Shown: positions 16,936 through 28,291 of the stretch, in pieces
How the letters are laid out: each line of letters begins with the position of its first letter
How positions within the stretch are numbered: the first letter of the stretch is position 1
NCBI GenBank assembly: GCA_963761015.1
Contig: CAVXFL010000019.1
Span: 162,595-226,594, forward strand
Reading direction: 5' to 3'
Source: CAVXFL01 sp963761015
GTDB lineage: Bacteria > Pseudomonadota > Alphaproteobacteria > Acetobacterales > Acetobacteraceae
DNA: 64,000 nt
Translations under genes and position numbers: made by a program
Notes under the pieces: generated by a model
Databases searched by the model: none
The model's input: only the letters and a program-made list of their open reading frames with translations
Told to the model about the DNA's origin: nothing

Positions 16936-19225
16936 TTGCGCACCCCCGACGTTATCGACCCCGCGTTGCCCAGCGGCAACCGCGCGCCGGCTTCCGGGCA
17001 TCTCGACCACCCGGGCGCCGAGTTCCGGCAAGCGCGGTGGCGGGCCGCTGGAAGCGAAGCTGCTCGCCATCCAGACCGCCGCCCGCTACCACGGTGTGGA
17101 TTTGGATCGCACCGATCTGCGCTTGGCGCCGGGCGTGACGCCGTCGCCGGCTGTCCTCGTGCAGTGGGTCCGCGATACCGGCCTATGGGCGCGGGCGGTT
17201 CGTCTGAGCTGGCGCCAGCTGATCAGGCTGCCGGGCGGGGCGCCGGTCGTGTTGCTGTTCAACGACGGCAACGCCGGCTTGTTCGTCGGCGCCAATCCGG
17301 CGCGGCAGGTGGTTTTCCTGAAGGACCCGCGCGCCCCGCAGGGGGAAGACCCGCTTCCGGTCGACGAGCTGCGGCTCGACCAGGTGTGGACGGGCGAGGC
17401 CATCCTGATCCGCCGCGAACGCGGCATGGCGGACGAGGACGCGCCATTCAATTTCCACTGGATTCTGCGCGTGGTGCTGCGGGAAAAGAAATTCCTCGCC
17501 GCCATTGCCTGGGCCTCGATCGCCCTCAGTTTCTTGACGATCGTTCCGCCACTGCTGGTGCTGATCGTCATCAACAAGGTGCTGCAGTTCCACAGCATGC
17601 CGACGCTGGTGCTGCTGTCGCTGATCCTGGTCGTCGCGCTGTCCTACGAGACGCTGCTGGGCTTTGCCCGCCGCGAGCTGACACAAGTGATGGCGACGCG
17701 CCTCGACGCGCGGCTGAACCTGCACATCTTCAATCGACTGTTGGCGTTGCCGCTCGACTATTTCGAGCGCATGCCGACTGGCGACATTACGCACCGGATC
17801 CACGAAATCTACCGGGTGCGCGACTTCCTGACCGGCCGGCTGCTGCACACGTTTCTCGATATGTTCACGCTGCTCGTGCTGCTGCCGTTCCTGTTCTGGA
17901 TGAGCGCGACCTTGGCGTGGATGGTGCTGGCCGGCGCTGTCATGATCGCGCTGATCATTCTCATCTTCCTGCCGGCGATCCGCCGGGCCATCGGGCGAAA
18001 GATCCAAGCGGAGATCGAGAAGAACACCGTGCTGATCGAGAGCGTGCACGGTATTCGTACGGTCAAATCGATGGCCATGGAGCCGGTTCAGAAGGAGATG
18101 TGGGACCTCAAGGTCGCCACCGCGTCCCGCCGCGGCCTCGAGGCCGGACGAATCTCGAACTGGCCCGCCACCTTGATCACGCCGTTCGAAGGGTTTCTCC
18201 AGCGTGGCGTCCTGCTGATCGGCGCCTATCTCGCGATCACGGGCGGTGGCGTCGATGTCGGTGCCCTGCTCGCCTTCATGATGCTCGGCATGCGCGTCGC
18301 ATCTCCGCTGGTCGGGCTGGCGCGGCTCATCGAGGACTTCGAAGAAGTGCGCATGTCGATCGGCATGGTCGCCTCGGTGCTGAATAATCCGACGGAAACC
18401 GGCTCCGCGCAGAAGGGGCTGAAGCCGAAATTCGCGGGCGCGATCAGTTTCGAGAACGTGACGTTCACCTATCCCAGCGGCAAGTCGCCCGCGCTGGACA
18501 AGATCACCTTCAGTATCCCGGCCGGGACCATGCTCGGCCTCGTCGGCAAGAGCGGCTCCGGGAAGTCCACCATCGCCCGGCTGTTGCAGGGCATCAATCG
18601 GGATTACGAGGGATTTCTCAAGATCGACGGCACCGATCTGCGCGAGATCAACCTGGCGCATCTGCGGCGCAGCTTCGGCGTGGTGTTGCAGGACAACTTT
18701 CTGTTCCGCGGCACGATCCGCGAAAACATCATCGCCGGACGCCCCGGCCTCACCCTTGAGGACGCGGTGCGGGCGGCTCGGCTGGCCGGCGCGGAGGAGT
18801 TCATCGAACGCATGCCGGCCGGCTACGAGACCTTCATTCAGGAGGGGTCGACCAACCTGTCGGGCGGCCAAAGACAGCGGCTCGCAATCGCCCGCGCGCT
18901 GATTTCCGATCCGCGCATCCTCATCCTCGACGAGGCGACGAGCGCGCTCGATCCGGAAAGCGAGGCGCTGGTGAACGCCAATCTGCTGCGCATCGCGCGC
19001 GGCCGCACCATGGTGATCGTCTCGCACCGGCTGTCCTCGCTGACCGAATGCGATCTCACCCTGGTTCTGGATCAAGGCAAGGCGATCGATCTCGCGCCGC
19101 ATCGCGAACTGGTGGAGCGCTGCGCCGTGTATCGCCAACTGTGGCTGCAACAGAACCGGCACATGACCGCGCAGGGACAACCGCGGCACGCGGCGGCGAC
19201 CCCCGCCCTGGCGCAAGGGGACTGA
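16936..19225 (+). CDS. type I secretion ABC transporter (HlyB-like), probable frameshift near 17030
   Basis: The strong frame from GTG 17096 gives 709 residues, but the family N-terminus is visible in the same frame just upstream (GGGPLEAKLLAIQTAARYHG) with no start codon. A TTG at 16936 with AGGAA seven bases upstream begins the neighbouring frame. Joining the two needs one base removed near 17030-17040. A degenerate C39-like domain lacking the catalytic Cys comes first, then six membrane helices. The ATPase domain has Walker A GKSGSGKS (near residue 484 from 17096), signature LSGGQRQR (near 587) and Walker B ILILDEATSALD (near 608). It exports unfolded cargo together with the HlyD protein six bases downstream. 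Confidence 0.85.
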
Positions 19226-19231
19226 CGATCG

Positions 19232-20683
19232 ATGAGCGCAGTCGTTGAATATAAGGAGCAGGCGCGCGTTCCCGCGCTGAGCCCTTCCAAGGCCGTGACA
19301 CAGCAGGCCGACCAGTCGCTGCTGGAATTCGAATCGCCCTCGGCCGCGGTGATCGCCACCCCGCCGCTTCGGTTCATGCGCGGCACCGCCTGGATCATTG
19401 CCGCATTGGTGCTGTCACTGGTGGGCGTATCGGCCCTCATCCCGGTCGACATCGTCGTGACCGCCACCGGCAAGATCATTTCGCGGGCGCCGACATTGGT
19501 GGTGCAACCGCTCGATCAGGCGATCGTGCGGTCGATCAACGTGCATGTCGGCCAGTCGGTGCATGCCGGCGATCTGCTGGCCCGGCTCGATCCAACCTTC
19601 GCCAATGCCGACCTGAAGGCGTTGGAACAACAAGTCGCCAGCTATCAGGCGCAGGTCGATCGCGACAAGGCGGAAACCGAGGGCAAGCCCTTTGTCGCGA
19701 AGAAGAACGATCCGGCTTCGCAATTGCAGGCGGCGCTGTACGCCCAGAACATGGCGGAACGGAACTTCAAGCTCGAGAACTACCGGCAGAAGATCAACAG
19801 CCTGGAGCAGCAGATCGCGCGCGATCTGGCCACGTCGGCCTATTATCACCAACGCTTGCAGGTTGCCGACCAACTCAAGGGCATGCGCCTGCAGTTGCAG
19901 CACATGCTGGTAGGCAGCAAACTCGAGTCGCTGCTGGCGATCGACAACGCTTTGGAGATCCAGCGCAACATGGCGCTTACCGCCGCTACCGCCGAGTCGG
20001 AGAAGCGCGACCTGCAAGGGATGATCGCCGAACGCGAAGGCTACGACAAACAATGGCATGCGCAGGTGCTTCAGGACCTGCAGACGACGCAGCCGCAACT
20101 CGACCAGGCCCGGGAGAACCTGAAAAAGGCGAGGCTGCGAGCCAATCTCGTCGAGTTACGCGCCGAGCGTGACGCGGTCGTTCAGTCGATCGCGCCGGTA
20201 TCGGTCGGCTCGGTCATGCAACCCGGCCAGCAGTTCATCACGCTGGTGCCGGCGGATGCGCCGCTCGAGGCCGAGGTGGACGTGCTCGGGCGCGACGCCG
20301 GCTACGTGCATGTCGGCGACCCGGTGGTCATCAAGTTCGACACCTTCCCATACAATCTTTACGGCTGGGCCGAGGGTAAGGTGCGGATCGTGAGCCCGGA
20401 CAGCGTCTATCAGGGCGGCGGCGCGCTAAATCCCACCGACCCGAGCCAGGGCTCGGGGTCCGCGGTCACCTCGGGGCCGCAACAGGCGGTTCCGGGCGCG
20501 ACCGCCTATTTCGTCACCCGCATATCGCTCGACCAGATCAAGCTGCATGACACGCCAGAGGGGTTCCATATCACCCCGGGAATGCCGCTGACGACGGATA
20601 TCAAGACCGGCAAACGGACAGTTCTCACCTACATGCTCTCTCGCGTGCTTCCGGTCGCTCAGGAAGGCATGCGCGAGCCGTGA
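19232..20683 (+). CDS. HlyD-family periplasmic adaptor of a type I secretion system
   Basis: 483 residues. One membrane helix near residues 50-70 (WIIAALVLSLVGVSALIPV) is followed by a lipoyl/barrel segment (ATGKIISRAPTLVVQPLDQAIV) and a long alpha-helical hairpin. A second barrel region and the typical C-terminal TDIKTGKRTVLTYMLSRVLPV complete it. It bridges the inner-membrane ABC transporter and an outer-membrane channel. It starts six bases after the transporter stop codon, so the two form an operon. No TolC-like gene is present in this window. Confidence 0.9.
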   Translation: MSAVVEYKEQARVPALSPSKAVTQQADQSLLEFESPSAAVIATPPLRFMRGTAWIIAALVLSLVGVSALIPVDIVVTATGKIISRAPTLVVQPLDQAIVRSINVHVGQSVHAGDLLARLDPTFANADLKALEQQVASYQAQVDRDKAETEGKPFVAKKNDPASQLQAALYAQNMAERNFKLENYRQKINSLEQQIARDLATSAYYHQRLQVADQLKGMRLQLQHMLVGSKLESLLAIDNALEIQRNMALTAATAESEKRDLQGMIAEREGYDKQWHAQVLQDLQTTQPQLDQARENLKKARLRANLVELRAERDAVVQSIAPVSVGSVMQPGQQFITLVPADAPLEAEVDVLGRDAGYVHVGDPVVIKFDTFPYNLYGWAEGKVRIVSPDSVYQGGGALNPTDPSQGSGSAVTSGPQQAVPGATAYFVTRISLDQIKLHDTPEGFHITPGMPLTTDIKTGKRTVLTYMLSRVLPVAQEGMREP

Positions 20684-20726
20684 GGGTGCGGAACGGACGG
20701 ATGATCGGGCGCGAAGGGCAAGGCCG

Positions 20727-22592
20727 GTGCTGACGCGAATTGCGGCACTGGTCTCGCCCGCGGCACAGTTGCGCGAAGCCAAGCGGCTCGCCGAGGCCGG
20801 GGACTGGGCGCACGCCTTCCCGCTGTTCGCCAAGGCCGCGTCCGCGGGACTGGCAGAGGCGGAGTACCGGGTCGGGCGCTGCTATCTCGAAAGTGTCGCC
20901 GTCCCGTTCAGCGCCGCCGAGGCGATCCGCTGGCTGGAACGCGCCGCCGACAAGGGCTGGGTCGAGGCGCAATCGCTGCTGGCAACGCTCTACCTTCGCG
21001 GCTTCTCGACCCGCGTCAGCATCGAGCCGGGCGCCACCCAGGGCGAGCGCGCCGGGATTTCGGCGCTGTTCAGCGGCATCCAAACGGGCGAGCCGGATTT
21101 TGCCAACGCGGTTGTGTGGGCCCGGCGCGCCGCCGAGGGCGGTTCGGCCGACGGCCAGGCGCTCTATGCCTATATTCTGGTCTCCGGCCCCGAGGAGACG
21201 CGCGATCTCGCGGCCGCCGAGCAGTGGTATCGGCGCTCCGCCGAGGCCGGCTGCCCGCAGGGCAAGCTCGGTCTCGCGCTCATGCTTCTGCAGAACGCCA
21301 AGGACGAGGAGAGCACGCGCGAGGCCGCCGAGCACATGGCGCGCGCGGCCGCGGACGGGTTGCCGACCGCGGAATACATGCTCGGCGTCATGCTCGAGCG
21401 TGGCGCCGGGGTCGAGCGGGACATTGCCGTCGCCTCGCAATCGTACCGGAAGGCGGCGGAAAAGGGGTTGCGCGCGGCGCAGGCGCGCTGGGGACTGGCG
21501 CTGATCGAAGGGCGCGGGGTCGAGCGTAACCTGCTCGAGGGCGAATCCTGGCTGCGGCGCGCCGCGCTGCAAGGCGACGCGGAAGCCGCGGCCTTGGTCG
21601 GCGATCTTTACGCCAAGGGCGGCGAGCTGCCGCCGAACTATGCCGAGGCCGCGCTGTGGTTCCGCCGCGCTGCGGATACCGGGCATCGCACCGCGGCGCG
21701 CGCGCTCGGCCTGATGTGTCTCACCGGCGCGGGCATGGCGCGCGATCCGGAGGAGGCAGCGCACTGGTTTCGCGTCGCGGCGGACGCCGGGGACAAGCAG
21801 GCCCAAGCCGATCTCGCGCAGTTGGTGCTGCAGGGCGCCGGCGGCGCGGAGAACGCGGCAAAAATTCGCGAATCGTTCCAGCAGGGCGCGGCCTCGGGCG
21901 ACCTCGTGGCGGCGTACAATTTCGGCGTCTGCCTCGCCGAAGGCGTGGGCGTGGACCGCGACGAGCGGGAAGCAGCGAAATGGCTGCGGCGTGCCGCCGA
22001 CGGCGTCGTCAACGCGCAGTATTGGTATGGTCGCATGCTGCTCGAAGGCCGCGGCATTCCGACCGACGCGGTCGAGGGACAGGGCTGGATCGCCCGCGCC
22101 GCCGAGGCCGGCATGATCGAGGCGCAGGTCGCGCTCGCCGAACTGCTGCTGAGCGGGCGCGGTGGCCGGCGCGATCACCCGGAGGCGCTGGTCTGGCTGC
22201 GCAAGGCGGCGGATCATGGCCATGTCGGCGCGATGTTCGCGGTCGGCGCCATGCTCGGCGGCGGTCACGATGTGCCGGCGGACCGGCCGGCGGCGCAGAA
22301 ATGGTTCCGCGCCGCCGCCGAGCGCGGCCATGCGCACGCGCAGATGATGCTGGGCCGCTATCTGGCCCGCGGGCTGGCCGGCGAGCGCAACCCGCAGGAG
22401 GCGCGGATCTGGCTGGAGCGCGCGGTGGCGCAGGGCATTACCGAGGCCGAAGGCGATCTGGCCGGCTTGCCGCCGGCGGCGAATCCCGCCGCGCTGGCGG
22501 CGCCCGGCGCGGGGCGCGGACCGGCCGCGCCGCCAGCGCCGGCGCCGATTCCAGTCGCGCGCGCCGTCGGGCGCGAAATGGCGGCGGACTGA
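20727..22592 (+). CDS. Sel1-repeat (SEL1-like TPR) protein
   Basis: 621 residues from GTG 20727, with GAAGGGCAAGG upstream. At least twelve Sel1 repeats of about 36 residues are visible, each with the A..G...A...LG..Y..G.GV pattern, for example AQYWYGRMLLEGRGIPTD-like units. The C-terminal 40 residues are Ala/Pro-rich. There is no signal peptide, so it is probably a cytoplasmic scaffold. It follows the HlyD gene by 43 bases and precedes a glycosyltransferase gene by 14, suggesting a role in organising secretion or glycosylation of the exported cargo. Confidence 0.85.
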   Translation: MLTRIAALVSPAAQLREAKRLAEAGDWAHAFPLFAKAASAGLAEAEYRVGRCYLESVAVPFSAAEAIRWLERAADKGWVEAQSLLATLYLRGFSTRVSIEPGATQGERAGISALFSGIQTGEPDFANAVVWARRAAEGGSADGQALYAYILVSGPEETRDLAAAEQWYRRSAEAGCPQGKLGLALMLLQNAKDEESTREAAEHMARAAADGLPTAEYMLGVMLERGAGVERDIAVASQSYRKAAEKGLRAAQARWGLALIEGRGVERNLLEGESWLRRAALQGDAEAAALVGDLYAKGGELPPNYAEAALWFRRAADTGHRTAARALGLMCLTGAGMARDPEEAAHWFRVAADAGDKQAQADLAQLVLQGAGGAENAAKIRESFQQGAASGDLVAAYNFGVCLAEGVGVDRDEREAAKWLRRAADGVVNAQYWYGRMLLEGRGIPTDAVEGQGWIARAAEAGMIEAQVALAELLLSGRGGRRDHPEALVWLRKAADHGHVGAMFAVGAMLGGGHDVPADRPAAQKWFRAAAERGHAHAQMMLGRYLARGLAGERNPQEARIWLERAVAQGITEAEGDLAGLPPAANPAALAAPGAGRGPAAPPAPAPIPVARAVGREMAAD

Positions 22593-22606
22593 TCCCGGCC
22601 GCACCA

Positions 22607-25600
22607 TTGTCTCTTGCCAGGGAGGCGTGGCGACTCGGCGAAGCGGCGCTGGCCTCGGGCGAGCTCGACGCCGCCTCGGCTTGGCTCGATCGCGCCCGCC
22701 GCCTCGCTCCGGAGGATCCCACGGTAAAGCTGGCTTTGGCGACCGTGTGGTTGCGCCAGGGCCGCCCGGAAGCTTCCGGCTTGTTCGAGGAATTGGCGTC
22801 CGAGCACGAGGTGCGGGCGGCTTGGCTGGGTCTGGCCGCCGCGCGGCTCGCCGCGGGCGACTCGGCGGCGGCGGCGCGGGCCGTGGCGAAGGCTTTGTCC
22901 ACCCAGATCGCCGCCATCGACCCGGAATTCTCGAATCTCGCCGGCAAGGTTGCCCAGGCGCGCGGGGAAGCGGGGTGGTGCGCGGTCGCCGGCAACGGGA
23001 TGCTGTATGTCGGTCTGCCACCCGACGCGGCGCGAGCAGGGCCGAACCGATGCCTCCCGGTGCTGATGCGCCTCGACGGACGCCGTGTTCGCCCGCGCCT
23101 GCTGACCGCGAGCGGCGTGCTCCCCCTTCCGGCCGGCTGGGATCGCGCGCATCGGTTGGAGGTCGCGATCGGCGAGGCCGCGCTGCTGGGCAGCCCGATC
23201 GAGCTGGCCCGGCTCCGCCGGACCGAAGGCTTCGTGTCGTGCCGCGAGGGCGGGATCGAAGGCTGGGCCTGGCTCCCCGCGGATCCTGAAACCGACCCGG
23301 TCCTGCACATCGTACCCGACGGCCGCCGGGCCGGCTTCAGCATCACGGCAACCGACGCAACGATGCAGGCGGAAGCGGCGCAGTTGCTCGCCCGCCCGCG
23401 GCGCTTTCGGATCGGCCCCGGGCAGCTGGCGGGGGTTCGCGGTCCGTTGCGCGTCATCGGGCGGGATGGCCGCGACCTGCTCGGCAGTCCGCTCGATCCC
23501 GGGGCGGAACGCGACAGCGCCAGTCGTCTGGCCTCGGCGATAGCGCGCAGGCTACCCGCAACCGGGTCACCGCGCCCCGCGGTCGCGACCCCGCGACTGG
23601 CCGCCGCACCCGCCGAGATCGTCGGGACCAAGCCGGGAACTCAGCCGGTGCGTCGGCGCAAGGCTTCGACGCGCCCAGCGAGCGTGATTGTCCCCGTCTA
23701 TGGGCACCGCGCGCTTACGCTGCAATGCCTTGAGCAGGTTCTGGCGACGGTCCCGCGCGGCGTGCGGGTGATCGTGGTCGACGACGCCAGTCCAGATCCG
23801 GACCTCGCCGCCGATCTCGACAAGCTGGCCGCGCGCCGGACGATCAAGCTGCTCCGCAACGCCCGCAACCGCGGTTTCCCGGCGAGCGCGAATGCCGGGC
23901 TGCGCGCGGCCGCCGGAACGGACGCGATTCTCCTGAACAGCGACGCGCTGGTCGCCGAAGGCTGGGTCGAGCGCCTGCGCTCCGCCGCCTATGCGGCGCC
24001 CGATATCGGCACCGCGACGCCATTCTCCAACGACGCCACCATCCTGAGCTATCCCAGGCTGTCGGAGCGGAATGCCGTTCCTGATCTCGCCGGCACCAGG
24101 CACCTCGCGGCGTTGGCGCATCGCGCGAATGCCGGAGAGGTGGTCGACATCCCCACCGCGATCGGCTTCTGCATGTATATCCGCGGCGACTGCCTGGATG
24201 CGGTCGGCTTGTTCCGCGAGGACGTGTTCGCGCAAGGCTACGGCGAGGAGAACGATTTCTGCCTGCGCGCGCGCCATCTCGGCTGGCGCCACGTGGCGGC
24301 CTGCGGCGTGTTCGTGGCGCATGTCGGCGGGCAATCCTTCGGCGCCGCGCGGTTTCACCTGCTGGCGCGCAATCTGGCGATGCTTAATCGGCTGCACCCG
24401 GGCTACGACGCGCTGATCGCCGACTACGTCGCCCGCGATCCGCTGGCGGCAGCGCGCCGACGCTTTGATATCGCGCGCTGGCGCGCCGCGCGTGCGCGCT
24501 TCGGCCGGCACGGCTCGCCGGCAGGTTCCGTGCTGCTGATCACGCACGATCGCGGCGGCGGGGTGCAACGGCAGGTCGCCGCGCGCATCGCCGCGCTGCG
24601 CGCCGACGGCCTGCGCCCCATCGTGTTATCGCCCGTTCGGCGGCAATCCGAACCGACATACGATGGCCTCTCCCGGCTCGATGACGCCTCGGGCGAGGCC
24701 TACCCGAACCTGTGCTTCGCGCTACCGGGCGATCTTCCGGCAATGGCGCGGTTTCTGCGCGCCGAGCACGTGGTCCGCGCCGAGTTGCACCATCTGCTCG
24801 GCCACGATCACGCGGTGATGGATTCTGTGCGCCCGGCTCGATGTCCCGTACGACGTGCACATCCACGATTACGCTTGGTTCTGTCCGCGCATCAGTTTGC
24901 TCGGCGCCGACCGCCGCTATTGCGGCGAGCCGGACGTGGCGACCTGCGAGGCGTGCGTGCGCGACCACGGCCGGGCGATCGAGGAAGATATTTCGGTGAC
25001 GCGTTTGCGCGCCCGCTCGGCCGGCGATTTGGCGCGGGCCCGGCGGGTGATCGCGCCCTCGGCGGACGCGGCGGCGCGCATCGCGCGGCACTTCCCCCCC
25101 GTGGCGCCCGACGTGGTCCCATGGGAACCGGACGAGCCCGCGCCGCAACGGCCGGCCGCTTCGCCACCCGCCGTGGAGCGCCGGATTTGCATCGTCGGCG
25201 CGATCGGCCCGGAAAAGGGCTACGACGTGCTGCTGGCCTGCGCGCGCGACGCCGCCGCGCGCGGTCTGGCGCTGCGGTTCGTGGTTGTCGGCCACACGAT
25301 GGACGATGCCCGGCTCATCGAAACTGGCCGCGTGTTCATCACGGGTGAATACGAGGAAACCGAGGTTACCGCGCTGATCGCCGCGCAGCGGGCGCATCTC
25401 GCCTTCTTGCCGTCCATCTGGCCGGAGACCTGGTGCTTCGCGCTGTCCGAGGCTTGGCGCGCCGGTCTCGATGTGGTCGCGTTCGATATCGGCGCGCCGG
25501 CCGAGCGCATTCGACGCACCGGCCGGGGCATGCTGCTGCCGCTCGGGTTGCCGCCCGCATCGGTGAACAACGCGCTAGTGGCGGCGCGCGTCGGTGTTCC

Positions 25601-25754
25601 GACGACAGAACGCGAGCGGCCGACAAAAGCACGGTTTACGTTCCGCGAGGCTCCTTGTATCACGATTGCGGAAAAGTCAGCGTCCGCCCATCCGACCACC
25701 GACCGAACCGAGAGTGAGATTACCGCATGTCCGAGCCCGGCAGCGTCGCCATGA
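22607..25754 (+). CDS. two-domain glycosyltransferase (GT2 plus GT4), frameshift at 24824
   Basis: About 1,048 residues after removing one T at 24824 (the frame passes from HAVMD to LCARLDVPYDVHIHDY). The N-terminal 130 residues are TPR-like. A family 2 glycosyltransferase begins near residue 358 (ASVIVPVYGHRALTLQCLEQ, VVDDASPDPD) and has EENDFCLRARHLGW. From near residue 640 a family 4/1-type domain follows (SVLLITHDRGGGVQRQV, then IVGAIGPEKGYDVLL, LPSIWPETWCFALSEAW). It probably adds two sugars to a surface or secreted polymer. TTG 22607 is the first plausible start after the Sel1 stop, but it is uncertain. The last 60 residues look unlike the family. Confidence 0.78.
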
Positions 25755-26785
25755 CCGGAACGCCTTCGAATCAGAAGCAGTTCGCCGAACTTAGGGTGAC
25801 GGGTCATCTGATGACCCTCGATCCCGGCCTGTTCTGCATCGTGCAGACGCCGAGCGCGCGCCGGGCCGAGGACGGTTCCGGGTTGCCGGGCGTGCGCGTG
25901 TCCCTGCCGCCCGGCCCGGCAGGGCGGCCGGAATCCGTCTCGATCAGCACGTTCCGCCCGGACGGTTATCTGAACGGCCACGCGGACGCCGCCCTGGTGC
26001 GGGTGAACGACGGGCCGGCGCAAATCCTGATTACCGTCTATCAGTCGACCGTCGGCGCCGATACGGCGCCGCGCCTGCAGGTGCTGCGGCTCGGCGAGGA
26101 AGTGCAGGCCGCGCGTCCGGCGGCGATGCCGATCGCGGCGGGCCCGGCCGCCGGCCCCGCGTCGGGTTCGGGGCAGGCGCTGCAACGCTCCCTGCCGGAC
26201 GTGATCGCGCATGTCCAAATCCGCGGCGATATCGGGGCAACGCTCGGCGATTGGATCGGCGAGCGCGGCAGCAAGCGCTGGGTCGAAGGCTTCGCGATCG
26301 CGCCGCAAAAGGGGCCGGTCGCGGCGAAGGACATCGAATATCAGGCCGTGCTCGGGCGCGGCTGGCTGTCGCCCTGGGTCGAGGGCGGGCAGCTTTGCGG
26401 CAGCCGGGGCATGGCCCTCCCCATTCTGGGCTTGCGGCTGCGGCTGCGCGGCGACGCGGTGGATAAGTTCGACTGCGAATATTCCGCGACGTTCACCGAC
26501 GGAACATCGGTCGGTCCGGTGGCGGCGGGCGAATCCTGCGAGGCCGAAAGCCTGGCCCCGATGGAAGCTTTTCAGATCGTCGTCCGTCCGCGCGCCGAGA
26601 CCGGCGAGCGCCCGCGCGCCGCGCCGCGCGCCGGGGCCAAGGCCGAACTCGAGGAGGTCGGGGCCGCGGCGAGCAAACTGGAGCGGCGCCCCCCGGCGCG
26701 AGCGAAGCCGGAGCCGGAACCGGTCGCGGCCGGTGGCGGCCCCAGGCGCGGTGGAACGACCTCCGCCCGCCGGTCGCGACCGTGA
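25727..26785 (+). CDS. unknown protein of the secretion/glycosylation cluster
   Basis: 352 residues from ATG 25727, overlapping the end of the glycosyltransferase gene by 28 bases. Residues 15-110 look like a beta-rich domain (ELRVTGHLMTLDPGLFCIVQ). A second region near 160-290 contains DIGATLGDWIGERGSKRWVEGF and SRGMALPILGLRLRLRG. The C-terminal 65 residues are a charged, Pro/Ala/Arg-rich low-complexity tail. There is no signal peptide. No named family is recognised. Overlap and orientation suggest it works with the neighbouring glycosyltransferases. Confidence 0.6.
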   Translation: MSEPGSVAMTGTPSNQKQFAELRVTGHLMTLDPGLFCIVQTPSARRAEDGSGLPGVRVSLPPGPAGRPESVSISTFRPDGYLNGHADAALVRVNDGPAQILITVYQSTVGADTAPRLQVLRLGEEVQAARPAAMPIAAGPAAGPASGSGQALQRSLPDVIAHVQIRGDIGATLGDWIGERGSKRWVEGFAIAPQKGPVAAKDIEYQAVLGRGWLSPWVEGGQLCGSRGMALPILGLRLRLRGDAVDKFDCEYSATFTDGTSVGPVAAGESCEAESLAPMEAFQIVVRPRAETGERPRAAPRAGAKAELEEVGAAASKLERRPPARAKPEPEPVAAGGGPRRGGTTSARRSRP

Positions 26786-26880
26786 CGCGCATCGCCCCTC
26801 GCGCCGGATTTGGCCCGAAGGGCGCTCGGCGTTTCCATCGTCCGTTCCATCCGGCCTGACCGCAACGACGCGAGACTGCC

Positions 26881-28130
26881 TTGAAGTACTTGTTCGTCCA
26901 CCAAAATTTCCCCGGGCAGTACCTGCATATCCTCAAGCATCTGGCCGCCACCGGCAAACACGAGATTCTCTTCCTGACGGAAGAGAACGAGAGTTCGATG
27001 GTTGGCGTGCGCAAGATGATCTATCGCATGCAGCGCGAGCCGAGTGCCGGCGGACACGCCAATTCTCGCGAGTTCGAGCAGGCAATGATCCGGGCGGAGG
27101 CGGTGGCGGCGGCCGCGTTCGGCCTGCGGCGGCTCGGCTTCACGCCCGACGTCATCATCGGGCACCACGGCTGGGGTGAATTGCTGAACCTGCCGGACGT
27201 CTGGCCCGACGTGCCGATTCTCGGCTATTTCGAGTTCTACTATCACACCACCGGGCTCGACGTGGATTTCGACCCGGAATTCCCCGTCCATCCGGCGCTG
27301 CGGCCTTCGATTTGGGCGCGCAACGCGGTCAATCTGCTGGCGCTGGCGCTGGACGAACACGGCCAGACGCCGACGCGGTTCCAGCAATCCACCTATCCGG
27401 AATGGGCGCGCGAGCAGATTCAGGTGTTGCCGGAAGGCGCCAATCTGGAGGCCTGTCGGCCGGACCCCGCGGCGCGCACCGAGCCGTTGACGGTGGGCGA
27501 AGCGACCATTCCGCCCAACGCCAAGCTCGTCACTTACGTCGCGCGCAACCTGGAGCCGTACCGGGGCTTCCACGTCTTCATGCGGGCGCTGCCGCAACTG
27601 CTCCGCGAGCGTCCCGACCTGCAAGTGGTGCTGGTGGGTGGCGACGAAGTCAGCTACGGCGCGCGGCTCTCCCAGGGCACTTGGCGCCAGCGGCTGATGT
27701 TCGAGGTCGGCGGCAAGCTGGACCAGGCGCGCGTGCATTTCCCTGGGCGCATTCCGTACGGGCAGTACCCGGCGCCTGCTGCAACGCTCGGACGCGCACG
27801 TCTATCTGACCTATCCGTTCGTCGCGTCCTGGTCGCTGCGCGAAGCGCTCGCGACCGGGTGCGCCATCGTCGGCAGCGATACCGAACCGGTGCGCGAGTT
27901 CGTCACCCATCGCGGCAACGGCCTGCTCACGCCGTTTCACGACCCCGGGCGTCTGGCCGACACGATTTTGAACCTGCTCGAGGACAAGCCGCTGCAGCAG
28001 CGGATCCGGCTGGCGGCGCGCCGCTACGCCGAGCGGCACCTCGATATGCAGGATCACCTGTCGCAGGACCGAGGCGATGATCCGCAAGCTGACGCGCGGT
28101 GGCGACGCCCAACTCGGCGCTGTCGCCTGA
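26881..28130 (+). CDS. glycosyltransferase family 4, two frameshifts (27769, 28066)
   Basis: 415 residues once single bases are removed near 27769 (between GRIPYGQY and RRLLQRSDAHVYLTYPF) and near 28066 (between HLSQ and TEAMIRKL), ending TGA 28128-28130. The start is a TTG read as MKYLFVHQNFPGQYLHI. The C-terminal nucleotide-sugar domain has VARNLEPYRGFHVFMRALP and, after the first shift, SLREALATGCAIVGSDTEPVREFV, the family EX7E-like region. It is the last gene of the 17-28 kb group. The sugar donor and acceptor cannot be told. Both shifts are probably sequence errors. Confidence 0.8.
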
Positions 28131-28291
28131 TCCGCGGCCGGGAACAGGGCGGCGGCTCCGTTGCGTGCAGCGGCCGGCAGGTCACCTCGCGATGAGCAAT
28201 CCGCCCTGATTCCTCAGGACGTGTGACGCAGCCCCGGGAGGGGATCGGCCGACGCGGCGCGATTCGTTCGGAGCGAAACCGCCTGGGCCGG

